Assembly: GCA_942490705.1 (NCBI GenBank)
Contig: CALNXY010000002.1
Span: 62,001 to 126,000 of the forward strand
Length of the DNA: 64,000 nucleotides
Origin: JAGRCP01 sp942490705
Lineage (GTDB): Bacteria; Chloroflexota; Anaerolineae; Caldilineales; Caldilineaceae
Direction: 5' to 3'
This document shows, in pieces, positions 16,870-26,373 of this stretch. The position numbers and the translations under genes are program-made. Positions within the stretch are counted from its first letter, which is position 1. Each line of letters starts with the position of its first letter. Under the pieces are notes generated by a model. The model ran no database searches and was not told where the DNA came from. It saw nothing but the letters and a program-made list of their open reading frames with translations.

Positions 16870-18729
16870 ATGTGTGGAATCGTCGGATATATTGGAACGC
16901 AATCGGCTGCACCCATCGTGCTACATGGGCTGCGCCAGCTCGAATACCGCGGCTATGACTCGGCCGGCCTGGCCGTAATCGGCGAGAACGGTGAAATTTC
17001 ACTGCGCCGGGAGGCGGGAAAGCTTTCTGGTCTGACCGAAATGGTCGACCGCGAACCGGTGGAGGGTCACATCGGCGTAGGCCATACGCGCTGGGCCACC
17101 CACGGCCCGCCCAGTCGCCGCAATGCCCATCCCCATCGTTCGCCTGACGGCGATCTTGTCGTCGTGCAAAACGGGATTGTTGAAAACTTTCTTGAGTTAC
17201 GCTCCTCGCTGCAGGAGATGGGGTACGACTTTGTGAGCGATACTGACACCGAAGTCATCGTGCATCTGATCCACCACTATTATGGTAACGGCTGCGGGCG
17301 CGACCTGGTCGCCGCAGTGCGCGCCGCCCTGGCGGACCTCAAAGGGCCGAGCGCAATCGTCGTGCTTAGCAAGGAGTGGCCCGACAGGTTGATCGCCGCG
17401 CGCCTGGGCAATGCCGGTGGCGTAGCCGTGGGGCGGGGCGAGAACGAAATGTTCATTGCCAGCGATATCCCGGCCATTCTGCGTCACACGCGTGAGGTCG
17501 CCTTCCTGGAAAGTCGCCAGATGGCTGTCATCACGGCCGCCGGCGTCGAGTATAGCGATCTAGAAGGCAATCCAATTGTTAAAGAGTCCCTTCATATCGA
17601 CTGGAATCCGACTGCCGCGGAGAAGGGTGAATACCGCCACTTCATGCAGAAGGAGATCTTCGAGCAGGGACGCAGCCTGACCGACACGCTGCGCGGCCGC
17701 CTCGATTTTAACCGCCAGCGCATCGAACTAGATTCGCTCAACCTGACCGCCGAAGAGATCGCCTCGTTGGACAAAGTGACGATCGTGGCTTGTGGTACTA
17801 GCTACTACTCGGCCCTGCTGGGCAAATACTATATTGAGCGCCTGGCGCGCCTGCCGGTTGAGGTCGACTACGCCAGCGAATATCGCTATCGCCAGCCCTT
17901 GGTCTCACCCAACCAGTTGGTGGTTGCCATCACCCAGAGCGGCGAAACGGTTGACACGCTGGCTGCGCTGGAGGAAGCGCGTAATGGCGGGGCCAAGACG
18001 GTCGCCATTGTCAATGCCATCGGCAGCCAAGCTGCGCGCGTCTGTGACGGCCATATCTACATGCAGGCCGGGCCGGAAATTGGCGTCGCCAGCACCAAGG
18101 CCTTTACCGCCTCGGTCACTGATCTGCTACTCCTTGGCGCGTTTTTGGGCCAGCAGCGAGGCATCCTCGATCAAGACGCCATGGCTGAGTTGATCCATGC
18201 CCTGTCGACGCTACCGGGGCTGGCCGGACAGTTGTTGGACGACGCTTGGCATGGCGACATGTACACCGAGTTGGCCGAGCGCTTCCACGGCTACCACAAC
18301 TTCCTTTACTTGGGGCGGGGGCTGCATTACCCGGTGGCGCGTGAGGGCGCGCTGAAGCTAAAGGAGATTAGCTACATTCACGCTGAAGGCTATCCTGCCG
18401 GCGAAATGAAGCATGGCCCCATTGCCTTGATCGACGAGAGTATGCCCACGGTGGCGATTGCGCCGCGGGACAGCGTCTACGACAAGATGACCAGTCAAAT
18501 CGAGCAGGTCAAGGCGCGCAGCGGTCTTGTCTTGGCCGTTGCGACCGAGGGCGATCAGTATGTGAGCGCGAAAGCGGACTATGTCATGCCTATTCCGCCA
18601 ACACACGAGTTGCTCACCCCGATTTTGGCCGTCATTCCGCTCCAGATCTTTGCCTATGAAATGGCAGTCCGGCGCGGTGCGGATGTTGACCAGCCGCGCA
18701 ATTTGGCCAAGAGTGTGACAGTCGAATAA
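16870..18729 (+). CDS. glmS: Glutamine--fructose-6-phosphate aminotransferase (GlmS)
   Basis: This 619-aa enzyme makes glucosamine-6-phosphate from fructose-6-phosphate and glutamine, the entry to cell-wall amino sugars. The N-terminal Ntn glutaminase starts with the catalytic Cys (MCGIVGYIGTQ) and has HTRWATHGPPSRRNAHP and QNGIVENF. Two SIS domains follow, with ACGTSYYSALLGKYYIE, ITQSGETVDTLAAL and STKAFTASVTD; the C-terminus is PRNLAKSVTVE. GGAG precedes the ATG. A glmS ribozyme candidate upstream suggests feedback by GlcN6P, and a strong terminator follows. Confidence 0.97.
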   Translation: MCGIVGYIGTQSAAPIVLHGLRQLEYRGYDSAGLAVIGENGEISLRREAGKLSGLTEMVDREPVEGHIGVGHTRWATHGPPSRRNAHPHRSPDGDLVVVQNGIVENFLELRSSLQEMGYDFVSDTDTEVIVHLIHHYYGNGCGRDLVAAVRAALADLKGPSAIVVLSKEWPDRLIAARLGNAGGVAVGRGENEMFIASDIPAILRHTREVAFLESRQMAVITAAGVEYSDLEGNPIVKESLHIDWNPTAAEKGEYRHFMQKEIFEQGRSLTDTLRGRLDFNRQRIELDSLNLTAEEIASLDKVTIVACGTSYYSALLGKYYIERLARLPVEVDYASEYRYRQPLVSPNQLVVAITQSGETVDTLAALEEARNGGAKTVAIVNAIGSQAARVCDGHIYMQAGPEIGVASTKAFTASVTDLLLLGAFLGQQRGILDQDAMAELIHALSTLPGLAGQLLDDAWHGDMYTELAERFHGYHNFLYLGRGLHYPVAREGALKLKEISYIHAEGYPAGEMKHGPIALIDESMPTVAIAPRDSVYDKMTSQIEQVKARSGLVLAVATEGDQYVSAKADYVMPIPPTHELLTPILAVIPLQIFAYEMAVRRGADVDQPRNLAKSVTVE

Positions 18730-18745
18730 TCTGCGTATCCACTCG

Positions 18746-18798
18746 GCGCCCGGTATGCTATAAGCAAAGACGCTTGTAGCGTACTGGGCGCATTTTTC
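18746..18798 (+). terminator. Intrinsic terminator of glmS
   Basis: GCGCCCGGTATGCTA (from 18746) pairs with TAGCGTACTGGGCGC (to 18791); the stem is about 20 bp with a few mismatches and a 6-nt loop, followed by ATTTTTCTC. It lies 17 bp beyond the glmS stop. Confidence 0.85.
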
Positions 18799-19065
18799 TC
18801 TGCCTGTTCGATTCTTCTTAGACTGTTCCCCACCGTTCACATAACGACCCTCCTTCAAAGACTCCCTTTGCAGGTCAAAGCCGTCTTCTCGTGCCGCTAT
18901 GGCTTGCAGCGTACCATTCCATGCGCTACCATGATGATGTGTGACCCGAAACGCTGGCAACTGACGACATGGTCGCCTCCGCCTGCTCATGTTGACTGAG
19001 CGCAGCGATGAAACCCAAAGCCTATTGGCGAGCGTTCTACCTGTGTTGTTGCCGATGACTCGAGG

Positions 19066-19143
19066 GTGCATACGACATTTTGGAGGCTGCTCTAGGGAAG
19101 CTGCCAGTCCGTTCGTAGATCGTCCCCCAGAATGGAATGCATC
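19066..19143. repeat. Intergenic 75-bp repeat, copy 3
   Basis: The ends TGCATACGACATTTTGG and CCCCCAGAATGGAATGC are imperfect inverted repeats, and the core CCAGTCCGTTCGTAGA matches copy 1. The rest of the 18799-19230 interval shows no gene I can support; the repeat is about 90 bp before the lipoprotein gene. Confidence 0.65.
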
Positions 19144-19230
19144 AATGACCCGGGCACGCGGCAGGCCAATCGCGAAACAATTGCTGCCGGGCCACCGCGA
19201 CCAATCGATCTAGACATTACTGAAACCATA

Positions 19231-20001
19231 ATGCGAACCGATCATTCTATTGTGCGTCTATCGCCTGTCGTGCTGATGGCAATTCTGCTGTCAGCACTAT
19301 TGCTGCTGAGTGCCTGCGGCCGTGGCCAGCAGAATGAGGCGTTGTGGACGCCCGTGCCCACATGGACGCCAACGCCCCTGGGCGCCAATCCGGCAGCGGT
19401 TGCTGAGGCTCCGGCTGCTGCGCCCCAGGTAGTTGATCCACAGGCACTGCAGCCGGCGAATGCCGCCACCGTTGCGCCCGTGGCAACCAATACGCCCGTA
19501 CCGCCAACCAATACGCCGGAACCCACATCGACGTCCACACCGGTACCGACCGCTACCCCGACACCGGAGCCCACAGCCACGCCGACAGAGACGCCGGAAC
19601 CCACGGCGACGCCCACACCCAGCTATCTCTTCGAGCTGGAAGCTGCAGAGAAGTTCGCGACCGAGTCGCTGGCTCCAAATGTGGTGAGGATCTATGCATA
19701 TGTCTACGCTCCAGATCTGCTTGGCTTGCCCGGTTACAGCCTGCGCGTTGCACGCAATGGCGATGCCCTTGGCGTTTCAGAGTCGACTGACGCAGGATTG
19801 CCTGGTCAAACCCGTGCCGTGCCGAGTGAAGCAACCCGCTTCACCAACTTTAGCGTGATATTGGTGGAGCCACAGGCCGGTGAATGGACGCTCCAGTTGG
19901 TTGACAGCGATGGCGTAGAGGCGGGACCGCCCGCCGTCTTCAGCCTGACCGCAGACGAAGAGACGCGCGAACTCTACGTACGCTATCGTCAGAAATCGTA
20001 G
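19231..20001 (+). CDS. Lipoprotein with Thr-Pro-rich stalk
   Basis: A 256-aa predicted lipoprotein: a short basic start, a hydrophobic signal segment and the lipobox LLSAC (Cys near residue 29). After the Cys comes an Ala/Pro-rich stretch and then about 55 residues of TPTPTP and PTATPTPEP repeats, a surface stalk common in Chloroflexota. The C-terminal ~120 residues form a compact domain, probably beta-rich (EKFATESLAP through SLTADEETRELYVRYRQ), of no family I recognise. It would be anchored outside the membrane. ATG 19231 is the start before the signal peptide. Confidence 0.8.
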   Translation: MRTDHSIVRLSPVVLMAILLSALLLLSACGRGQQNEALWTPVPTWTPTPLGANPAAVAEAPAAAPQVVDPQALQPANAATVAPVATNTPVPPTNTPEPTSTSTPVPTATPTPEPTATPTETPEPTATPTPSYLFELEAAEKFATESLAPNVVRIYAYVYAPDLLGLPGYSLRVARNGDALGVSESTDAGLPGQTRAVPSEATRFTNFSVILVEPQAGEWTLQLVDSDGVEAGPPAVFSLTADEETRELYVRYRQKS

Positions 20002-20277
20002 CGCAGCGGTTATCAACGACTCAGTTCCGACTTGAGCATTGTGCGCAGGGTCCCGTTGACATTTGGTCGCAACGGCGGCGGTACTCGAAATGTCAACAGA
20101 CCACTAGCCATTATGCTGCCTATGCGGCCGGCGCCGGTTGGGCCTGCGTCACAGTGAGAACCCCGGAGGATCGAAACCAGTGGGTTGACGCCGCATCGCT
20201 CCTTCCTTGTCGACACTTCAATAAGCTCAGCGCACTCAGCTCGGCGACCACTCATCTGCACAGCTTCGAATCGATAA

Positions 20278-20322
20278 TAAAAGAACGGTTGCTGGCAACA
20301 TGCCCAGCAACCGTTCTTTATT
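20278..20322. terminator. Bidirectional terminator between lipoprotein and SH3-protein genes
   Basis: AAAGAACGGTTGCTGG pairs with CCAGCAACCGTTCTTT around a short loop, flanked by A/T-rich runs on both sides, so it can serve the converging genes. The remaining stretch 20002-20277 holds an inverted pair GTTGACATTT/AAATGTCAAC (20055-20064, 20088-20097) but no gene. Confidence 0.8.
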
Positions 20323-20391
20323 GGCTAGCTCAATTTACCTGAGTCTACGCAACACAATTCCGCGTTCGCCACTCCACGCTCCGCGCTTGAC

Positions 20392-22191
20392 TCACTCCCA
20401 GGCGAGCAGATCCCAACTGTCAGATCCGTCCGGATCAGGAATGAAGGTCAGCTTCACTTGGCGCCCGGTGTCTGGCTCAACAAAGATCTCTGCATTGCCG
20501 GAGAGGCCGCGCCAGGGACTGCTGGCACTGAATGCAACCAGGCCGGGCCAGACCACGAAGCTCGCTGACTGGCCCGGCTCCAGATCATATTCGCTGGGTC
20601 CCGATTCGGGCCGGAACTTCTGATCGATCGTGAAACGCATGACGTGGTCAAAATCATTGCGTACCTGCATGGCTGCCAGCCCTTCTGGCGCTGCCGGCGC
20701 CGTGCCAGAGGCTGCCGTATCGGTCACTGCGTCGGTGGCCTCGACTGACGCACCGTCTGCTTCGGCGCTGCCCTCTGCTGCCGTCTCGGTCTGGGGCGCT
20801 ACGGCGACGGGCTCTGGGGTGGGAGCCAGACGGCCATCAGTAATCTCGTTGAGGGGCAGCGCGGCAACGTCGCCTTCGCACGTCACGTAGTTGAGGCTGC
20901 CAGTAACCCAGCCACCGTCGGCGATTCGCTCGGCGACGGCCAGCCATTCGCCCGTCTCGTTTTGACCGATGACTACAATCGTGGCCGGCTCTTCATCAGT
21001 GCCGCGAATTTTGGCGACGATTTCGTACTCCAACCCAGGGCCACTGCGCACGTTGAGGGCCGGAACGAGCACGCTGCAGATAATCTGAGCGGGCGTGTTT
21101 TCTACGACATCCTCAATCGCCTCTTCGCCTACACCGGCCAGCACTGGCCTGAGCGCCAGGCTTGACAGGCTGGAATTGGGCAAACCACCCACCGAATTCT
21201 GTTCTTCCAGACCATAGTAGTAGCCAGGATCTACCACAACCGGAGCCCATTCACAGATGGCGGTTTCGTCTACCTCCACGCAGGAGCGCAGAAAGAAAGT
21301 CGGCAGGGCGTCGCCGCTTACCGTGAATTCTTGGACCGTTGCCGGGGCCAGTTCGTAGGTGACCGACTTGTAGACAACGATCTCTCCCTTGCCCGTGCGG
21401 TTCTGGATCCAAACCTGGTCGACCGGCGGTGCGCCGGCCTCACGCAGGGTGAGGCTGACGATGAGTCCCTCTTCTGCGCCGCCGACGACTTCGTAGAAGC
21501 CATCACGGTTGAGCAAATACGGATCCCAATAGCACTCTACTTCACTTTCCGGTCTGTCTGCATCGCAGTTGTAGAGACTGAGCACCGCCGTCACCCTGGG
21601 CAATTCCAGGCCGATGGCGCGCTGAGGATCAATCAAGAACGTGTCGCCCTCCAGGAAGAAACGAACGTTCGCGTCCGTGCGGTTGGCAACGATCGTTCCC
21701 ACTACTACTTCATCATATTGTTCATCTAGATCGACACTGTCGGTCAGGGCCCCGGTGTTTGTCACACCCTCTGTGCTTGTCACGCCCTCTGTGTTTGTTA
21801 CCAACGCTGTGTTTGTCACCGCGGCATCGGCCGTAATCGTAGCCGTGAGTTCGTCTGCGTCGGTTAGGACAGCTGCTCCAGTGATCGGAGCTGTAGCGGT
21901 GATGGCCGTGCCGATACTAATGGCGGTGCCAATGGTGATCGCTTCCACCGCGCTGATTTCTTCCGTCGTCGTGATGACGATGGGCGCGGCCAGCGGACTA
22001 CTGCGACCGGCCGGCGAGGTCGGTTCAGTGTCTTGCTGTGGCTTATCTTGTGCGGTGGTTAATTCGATCAGGATAGCACCTGAGGACGTCTCAGTCGCGG
22101 CTGCCGTAGAAAAGTCGAACACGACGAGCATCGAAATCGCCAGAAGTGCTGCTGGAAGTGCTATGGTTAGTCGTCGCATAACGCGCAACAT
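20392..22191 (-). CDS. Exported protein with SH3-type domain
   Basis: A 599-aa protein with an N-terminal signal/membrane segment (TIALPAALLAISMLVVFDF). A long Thr/Ala/Ile-rich low-complexity region follows (TNTEGVTSTEGVTNTG-type repeats), then a globular part with paired Cys (SLYNCDADRPESEVECYW; CVEVDETAICEW). An SH3_3-like domain near residue 420-480 has the marks LNVRSGPGLEYEIVAKI, GEWLAVA and GGWVTGSLNYV. Such domains bind cell-wall peptides. The start chosen is the ATG at 22191 after TAGGAG; the frame upstream has no signal peptide. The gene may act in envelope maintenance, which is inference. Confidence 0.75.
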   Translation of the reverse strand: MLRVMRRLTIALPAALLAISMLVVFDFSTAAATETSSGAILIELTTAQDKPQQDTEPTSPAGRSSPLAAPIVITTTEEISAVEAITIGTAISIGTAITATAPITGAAVLTDADELTATITADAAVTNTALVTNTEGVTSTEGVTNTGALTDSVDLDEQYDEVVVGTIVANRTDANVRFFLEGDTFLIDPQRAIGLELPRVTAVLSLYNCDADRPESEVECYWDPYLLNRDGFYEVVGGAEEGLIVSLTLREAGAPPVDQVWIQNRTGKGEIVVYKSVTYELAPATVQEFTVSGDALPTFFLRSCVEVDETAICEWAPVVVDPGYYYGLEEQNSVGGLPNSSLSSLALRPVLAGVGEEAIEDVVENTPAQIICSVLVPALNVRSGPGLEYEIVAKIRGTDEEPATIVVIGQNETGEWLAVAERIADGGWVTGSLNYVTCEGDVAALPLNEITDGRLAPTPEPVAVAPQTETAAEGSAEADGASVEATDAVTDTAASGTAPAAPEGLAAMQVRNDFDHVMRFTIDQKFRPESGPSEYDLEPGQSASFVVWPGLVAFSASSPWRGLSGNAEIFVEPDTGRQVKLTFIPDPDGSDSWDLLAWE

Positions 22192-22296
22192 TGCTCCTAC
22201 ATCTTCAAAATTTAGGCTCAGTTTACCATGATAAACGCTGTACCTGACGGACGTGTTCCCTGCGCGTTTCCCACCCTTAGCTGATGGTAGAGCCCC

Positions 22297-22337
22297 CAAA
22301 AAGCCGAAGGGCGCAGTGGTACGTGACCACTGCGCCC
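22297..22337 (-). terminator. Intrinsic terminator of the rpmG transcript
   Basis: GGGCGCAGTGGT (22309-22320) and its complement ACCACTGCGCCC (22326-22337) form a 12-bp stem; on the minus strand it is followed by CTTTTTGG. It sits ~80 bp downstream of the rpmG stop and before the SH3-protein start. Confidence 0.75.
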
Positions 22338-22414
22338 CTTGATTTGTCCTTACCTGCGATGAGGCTGAAATTGCCCGCGGGCATTCAGCCTGCATCTGCG
22401 CCTACCCGGCAAAT

Positions 22415-22576
22415 TTACTTCGTCTCACGGTAGATCACATGCTTGCGGATCGTGGGATCAAACTTGCGAAGTTCCAGCCGATTCGGATCGTTGCGCCGAT
22501 TCTTCTCGGTCAGATACATGTGAGAGCTTTCGGTGCTGCGCATCTTGATCAAGACGCGGGGTCCTTTTTTCGCCAT
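22415..22576 (-). CDS. rpmG: 50S ribosomal protein L33
   Basis: A 53-aa large-subunit protein. It begins MAKKGPRVLIKMRSTESSH, followed by YLTEKNRRNDPNRLELRKF and ending HVIYRETK, all characteristic of L33. It contains no Cys pairs, so this is the zinc-independent (C-) form. ATG at 22576 is chosen because GGAGGGAAG precedes it at good spacing. It stands downstream of mtnP on the same strand with a 145-bp gap, and a terminator follows. Confidence 0.93.
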   Translation of the reverse strand: MAKKGPRVLIKMRSTESSHMYLTEKNRRNDPNRLELRKFDPTIRKHVIYRETK

Positions 22577-22720
22577 GACACTTCCCTCCTTGATTGCTAA
22601 CAGGGACGTCACCTGACTTCGCACAGCTTTTTGATAGCGCACGCAGGCAGCGTTGAATTGACGCCTCTATAAGAAACTCGAACTCTCCAAGTATAGCGCA
22701 TCTGTTCGGAGCGCCCAAAT

Positions 22721-23614
22721 TTATTCGTCGGAAAAATACTTGCCGACGATCAAGTCCAATTGCTCAATCGCTTCGGCAGGTACATGCGCTTTGTTGGTGA
22801 TGATGGCGTCAGCCAATGCATTGGCCTGGGGCGTGGGACCGGCATCGGCCAGCAGCGCAATCGCAAGGGAAACGGCCTCTTTTGCCACCTCGGCGTTATG
22901 GAGGAGTGTATGCACAACCATCTCGACTGTGACAGCCTCTTCGCTCTCGTGCCAGACGTCGTAATCCGTGATGTGTGCCATTACCGCGTAGCTCATCTCC
23001 GCCTCGCGGGCGAGCTGAGCCTCGGGCGTGGTGGTCATACCGATGATGTCCATACCCCACGCGCGGAAGACGTTGCTCTCGGCCTTGGTGCTAAACCGGG
23101 GACCCTCGATGGTGACGAAGTTGCCGCCATCATGGACCGGCGTGCCGGTCTGCTTGACGGCGCGCAGACAGACTTCGCTCAGAAAGGGGCAAAAAGGGTC
23201 GGCCACACTAACATGGGCAACGAGTCCCTCTGTCCCCACTTCAGGATCGTCGAAGAAAGAGAGTGCACGACCAGAGGTGCGATCAAAGAGCTGGTCGGGA
23301 ATCACAATGTGGCCCGGTTCATAGGCCTCCTGCAGGCTGCCACAGGCGCTGACGCCGATCAAATATTCTACGCCCAGTATCTTGAAGCCGTAGATGTTGG
23401 CGCGTTGGTTGAGCCGCGTCGGGCTGATGACGTGACCACGGCCATGACGGGCCAAAAACGCAACGCGCTGGCCGTGGAGCTCGCCCACTAGATAGGCGTC
23501 GGAGGGGGCGCCAAAGGGGGTCTCGACAACGACTTCTTCAACATTTTGCAGCGCATCAATCTGATAGACGCCGCTGCCGCCAATCACGCCAAATCGAACG
23601 ATGTCAGTTGACAT
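22721..23614 (-). CDS. mtnP: S-methyl-5'-thioadenosine phosphorylase
   Basis: A 297-aa purine-nucleoside-phosphorylase-family enzyme that would split methylthioadenosine in methionine salvage. VRFGVIGGSGVYQID, FLARHGRGHVISPT, GPRFSTKAESNVFRAWG and IIGMTTTPEAQLAREAEM are typical of MTAP. Preferring MTA rather than inosine is inferred from the overall similarity and not proven. The AAGGAAAG site supports ATG 23614. The stop of the RmlC-like gene lies 19 bp upstream, suggesting one transcript from hisZ through mtnP. Confidence 0.9.
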   Translation of the reverse strand: MSTDIVRFGVIGGSGVYQIDALQNVEEVVVETPFGAPSDAYLVGELHGQRVAFLARHGRGHVISPTRLNQRANIYGFKILGVEYLIGVSACGSLQEAYEPGHIVIPDQLFDRTSGRALSFFDDPEVGTEGLVAHVSVADPFCPFLSEVCLRAVKQTGTPVHDGGNFVTIEGPRFSTKAESNVFRAWGMDIIGMTTTPEAQLAREAEMSYAVMAHITDYDVWHESEEAVTVEMVVHTLLHNAEVAKEAVSLAIALLADAGPTPQANALADAIITNKAHVPAEAIEQLDLIVGKYFSDE

Positions 23615-23633
23615 AACTTTCCTTTTCTGCTGT

Positions 23634-24194
23634 TTACGGGTGAGAATTTTCTGAGTAGCGCGGTAGGGCCTCCGCTGCAATATCGGCCAGTCGCGCATTT
23701 TGCATATCGCGATCTGAGAGGATCGGTTTGTCCACGTCCCAGCTGACGGCTAAATCCGGGTCATCCCAAGCCACGCCAAATTCGTCATCGCCACTGTAGT
23801 AATTATCGACCACATAAGTCAGAATTACATCCGTGACGGCGTAAAACCCGTGGGCCACGCCGACGGGAATATAGACACCGGTTGGCTGCGCACCGTCCAA
23901 CTCGATCACCTGACTGGCGCCGTACGTCGGCGAACCCCGGCGCAGATCGGCCAATCCCACACGTAGATGGCCTGCAACCGGGCACCAGTAATCAACCTGT
24001 TTGAAATGGTAATGGAGCCCGCGCAGGACGCCGGCTTGGCTGTCGCTGCGGTTTGTCTGCACGACGTTCCATGCGCGCTCGGGAAACCAGTCAGCCCGAA
24101 AGGTCTCTAGAAAGCGACCTCTTTCATCCCCGAACGAGCGTAGATGGGCCAGCTTGACGCCCGCAATGTGGGTGGATTCTATGATATCAGACAT
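23634..24194 (-). CDS. dTDP-4-dehydrorhamnose 3,5-epimerase family protein (RmlC-like)
   Basis: A 186-aa cupin-fold protein with the RmlC pattern: SFGDERGRFLETFRADWF at the N-terminus, VLRGLHYHFKQVDYW carrying the catalytic His, IPVGVAHGFYAVTDV, and YVVDNYYSGDDEFGVAWDDP near the C-terminus. RmlC isomerises dTDP-sugars in rhamnose synthesis; no rmlA, B or D genes are adjacent, so the real nucleotide-sugar role is unclear. It lies 6 bp after hisG, in an operon with hisZ, hisG and mtnP. Confidence 0.85.
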   Translation of the reverse strand: MSDIIESTHIAGVKLAHLRSFGDERGRFLETFRADWFPERAWNVVQTNRSDSQAGVLRGLHYHFKQVDYWCPVAGHLRVGLADLRRGSPTYGASQVIELDGAQPTGVYIPVGVAHGFYAVTDVILTYVVDNYYSGDDEFGVAWDDPDLAVSWDVDKPILSDRDMQNARLADIAAEALPRYSENSHP

Positions 24195-24200
24195 GATCGG

Positions 24201-24893
24201 TTACTCGATTGGCGCGGTAACTGCTTGCGCATTGATGGATGCCCGTAATTTGGTGATGAGGTGCTGTACCCTGTCGGCTTTCAGGCGATAGGCGGCGCGG
24301 TTGACGATCAAGACCGCCTGCGATTCGAGCAGGGTGCGGATTTCGATCAGGCCGTTGGCGCGCAGCGTGTTGCCCGTCTCGACGATGTCGACGATCAGGT
24401 CGGCTAGACCGACGAGTGGTCCCAACTCTACAGATCCGTTCAGGGGGATGATTTCAGCGTTGACGCCGCGCGCCCGGAAGAAGGACATGGTGAGATGGGG
24501 GTATTTTGTCGCCACCCGTGGCTGGCTTTCGTAGCGTAGGGGCGTGGCGGGGCGGTTGGCTGGCGTACACAGGCTCAGGTGACAATAGCCAAAGGGTAGC
24601 AGCAGCGGCTCGTAGACATTGCGCTGGCTTTCACGCAGCGTATCCAGGCCACAGATGCCAATGTCTGCTGCGCCATATTCCACGTAGGTCGGCACGTCCG
24701 TCGGCTTCGCAAGTACGTACTGGATGGACCTGTCGCGGCTGTCGACGATGAGCTTACGACCATTATCCGCACCGGGAATGGAAATGCCCGCCTGCTCGAA
24801 AAGGTCGAAGGCCAGCTCTGCCATGCGGCCTTTGGGCATGGCTACCAGTAAGTTACTGGCCCGGTGGGGTGGCGTACCGTTTTGTTGATTCAC
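24201..24893 (-). CDS. hisG: ATP phosphoribosyltransferase, short form catalytic subunit (HisG)
   Basis: A 230-aa enzyme for the first step of histidine synthesis: ATP plus PRPP to phosphoribosyl-ATP. The N-terminus LLVAMPKGRMAELAFDLFEQAG and the middle VEYGAADIGICGLDTLRE match the family; LADLIVDIVETGNTLRANGL is the PRPP-binding region. The length lacks the C-terminal regulatory domain of long HisG, so it needs HisZ, whose gene overlaps its start by 4 bp (ATGA). Confidence 0.93.
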   Translation of the reverse strand: MNQQNGTPPHRASNLLVAMPKGRMAELAFDLFEQAGISIPGADNGRKLIVDSRDRSIQYVLAKPTDVPTYVEYGAADIGICGLDTLRESQRNVYEPLLLPFGYCHLSLCTPANRPATPLRYESQPRVATKYPHLTMSFFRARGVNAEIIPLNGSVELGPLVGLADLIVDIVETGNTLRANGLIEIRTLLESQAVLIVNRAAYRLKADRVQHLITKLRASINAQAVTAPIE

Positions 24894-26236
24894 GAGGAAG
24901 CCGCCTCCGACGCAGCTGGCGACGGTTTAGAAGTCGCCCGACTCAGCACACGTTGCGCAAAGGCGTTCCATTCATCGGCGTGCAGTCGGCGCGGCTCTGA
25001 TTCGCCATTTTCGTATAGCAAGAATGAGTCGTCCGCCCAGACGAGGGCTGCTTGTGCGCCTATGATCTCAGCCGCCGCATAGATGACGGGACCGCTACGC
25101 CCCAAGACCTCGCCGGTGATGTAAAGACCCCGGCGGCGCCATTCGTCGATGATGGCGTAGCAGGCCGCACTACCGGCCGCATCTACCAACAGGTGGGGCG
25201 GTACCGGGCGTCGTTGTGCCTGCGCGCTGGCTTCGCCACTGCGTGCTAACATGATGCGGTCGATTTCGATTGCGGCGCCCACTGCGGGATGAACTGGGCC
25301 GAACGTGCCCACCAAGTTGTCGTACCGGCCACCGGAGGCGATAGGGAAACCGAGTTCAGGAGTCAGTGCTTCAAACGTCATCCCCGTGTAGTAGCCCAAA
25401 TTGGAGATCTCAGTGAGGTCGACATAGATATGCTGCGCCACGCTTTGCGCGTCCAGCAGCGCATAAATCGAGCGCAGATTCTCCAACGCCTTGTGCATGG
25501 CATAGTTGAGGCAGAGCCGATCCGCACGGTCGATAATGGTGTGAGCGTCCGGGCCGCTCAAGCTGAGTAACTCCTCGGTCGTGCGGCGCTGTTGGGTGCG
25601 AAGGGGCGTCGTGCGCAGAAATTCGGCTAGTTCAGGTTCGCTGTTACGGTCAACGGCGTCGAGCAGCATGCGGCGTGCATCCGGCTCCAGGGCAAGGTCT
25701 TCCAATAAGCCATGAAAGAAGCCCATTTGGCCAATCACAAGCTGATAACTTGGCAACATACAGGCTTGGATCGCACGTGCGGTCAGCGCCAGTACTTCGG
25801 CATCGGCTTCGGGCCCGGCTGCGCCAATTAGCTCAATCCCGGCCTGGCGGAACTCACGCTGGCGCGCGGCCTGCTGTTCGGTATAGCGGAAGACGCTGCC
25901 GGCATAGCAGAAGCGTTGCGGCATGGGCCAGTCATGCAGCCGCGTGCTGACCAGGCGCGCCACGGCGATGGTCATGTCCGGGCGCAACGCGAGGGTGCTG
26001 CCATCTCGATCGAGAAAGCGGTACATTTCGGCCTGGAGTTGCTTGTTCGCTCGCGCACTGAGCACGTCGGCAAACTCAAAGGTGGGTGGAATGACATCGC
26101 CATACCCCCAGCGCCGAAAGAGCTCGAGTAGCTCCGCTTCGATCGCGCGCCGCTCGCGGCCCTCTTGCCAAAAATAGTCGGCCACGCCCTGGGGAATGTG
26201 GGTGAGCCGAGCTTGTGGAACGGATTCTTCAGCCAT
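24890..26236 (-). CDS. hisZ: ATP phosphoribosyltransferase regulatory subunit (HisZ)
   Basis: A 448-aa class II tRNA-synthetase-like paralogue. QGVADYFWQEGRERRAIEAEL, GYGDVIPPTFEFADVLS, LRPDMTIAVARLVST (motif 2 region) and QREFRQAGIELIGA are HisRS-like, and GGRYDNLVGTFG is near motif 3. The core catalytic domain is present but the anticodon-binding domain is replaced by a different C-terminal portion. Together with short HisG it would form the HisGS-HisZ complex, which is feedback-inhibited by histidine. It heads the operon and overlaps hisG by 4 bp. Confidence 0.9.
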   Translation of the reverse strand: MAEESVPQARLTHIPQGVADYFWQEGRERRAIEAELLELFRRWGYGDVIPPTFEFADVLSARANKQLQAEMYRFLDRDGSTLALRPDMTIAVARLVSTRLHDWPMPQRFCYAGSVFRYTEQQAARQREFRQAGIELIGAAGPEADAEVLALTARAIQACMLPSYQLVIGQMGFFHGLLEDLALEPDARRMLLDAVDRNSEPELAEFLRTTPLRTQQRRTTEELLSLSGPDAHTIIDRADRLCLNYAMHKALENLRSIYALLDAQSVAQHIYVDLTEISNLGYYTGMTFEALTPELGFPIASGGRYDNLVGTFGPVHPAVGAAIEIDRIMLARSGEASAQAQRRPVPPHLLVDAAGSAACYAIIDEWRRRGLYITGEVLGRSGPVIYAAAEIIGAQAALVWADDSFLLYENGESEPRRLHADEWNAFAQRVLSRATSKPSPAASEAASS

Positions 26237-26373
26237 AGTCTAGCCAGTATGCCAAAGAAGGTGCTCGCGTAGCAAAAACGCTGCTGTCGCAAGACCGTCG
26301 CCAACCAATCGGATCACCCTTGAAAAGGGCCGAAACCATAGAGACTGTTGTCAGATAGAACGCGGATGTACCG

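Noticed and set aside
18358..19071. Minus-strand 237-aa frame over the glmS end
   Set aside because: It is the reverse-strand shadow of glmS with low-complexity content and no recognisable domain.
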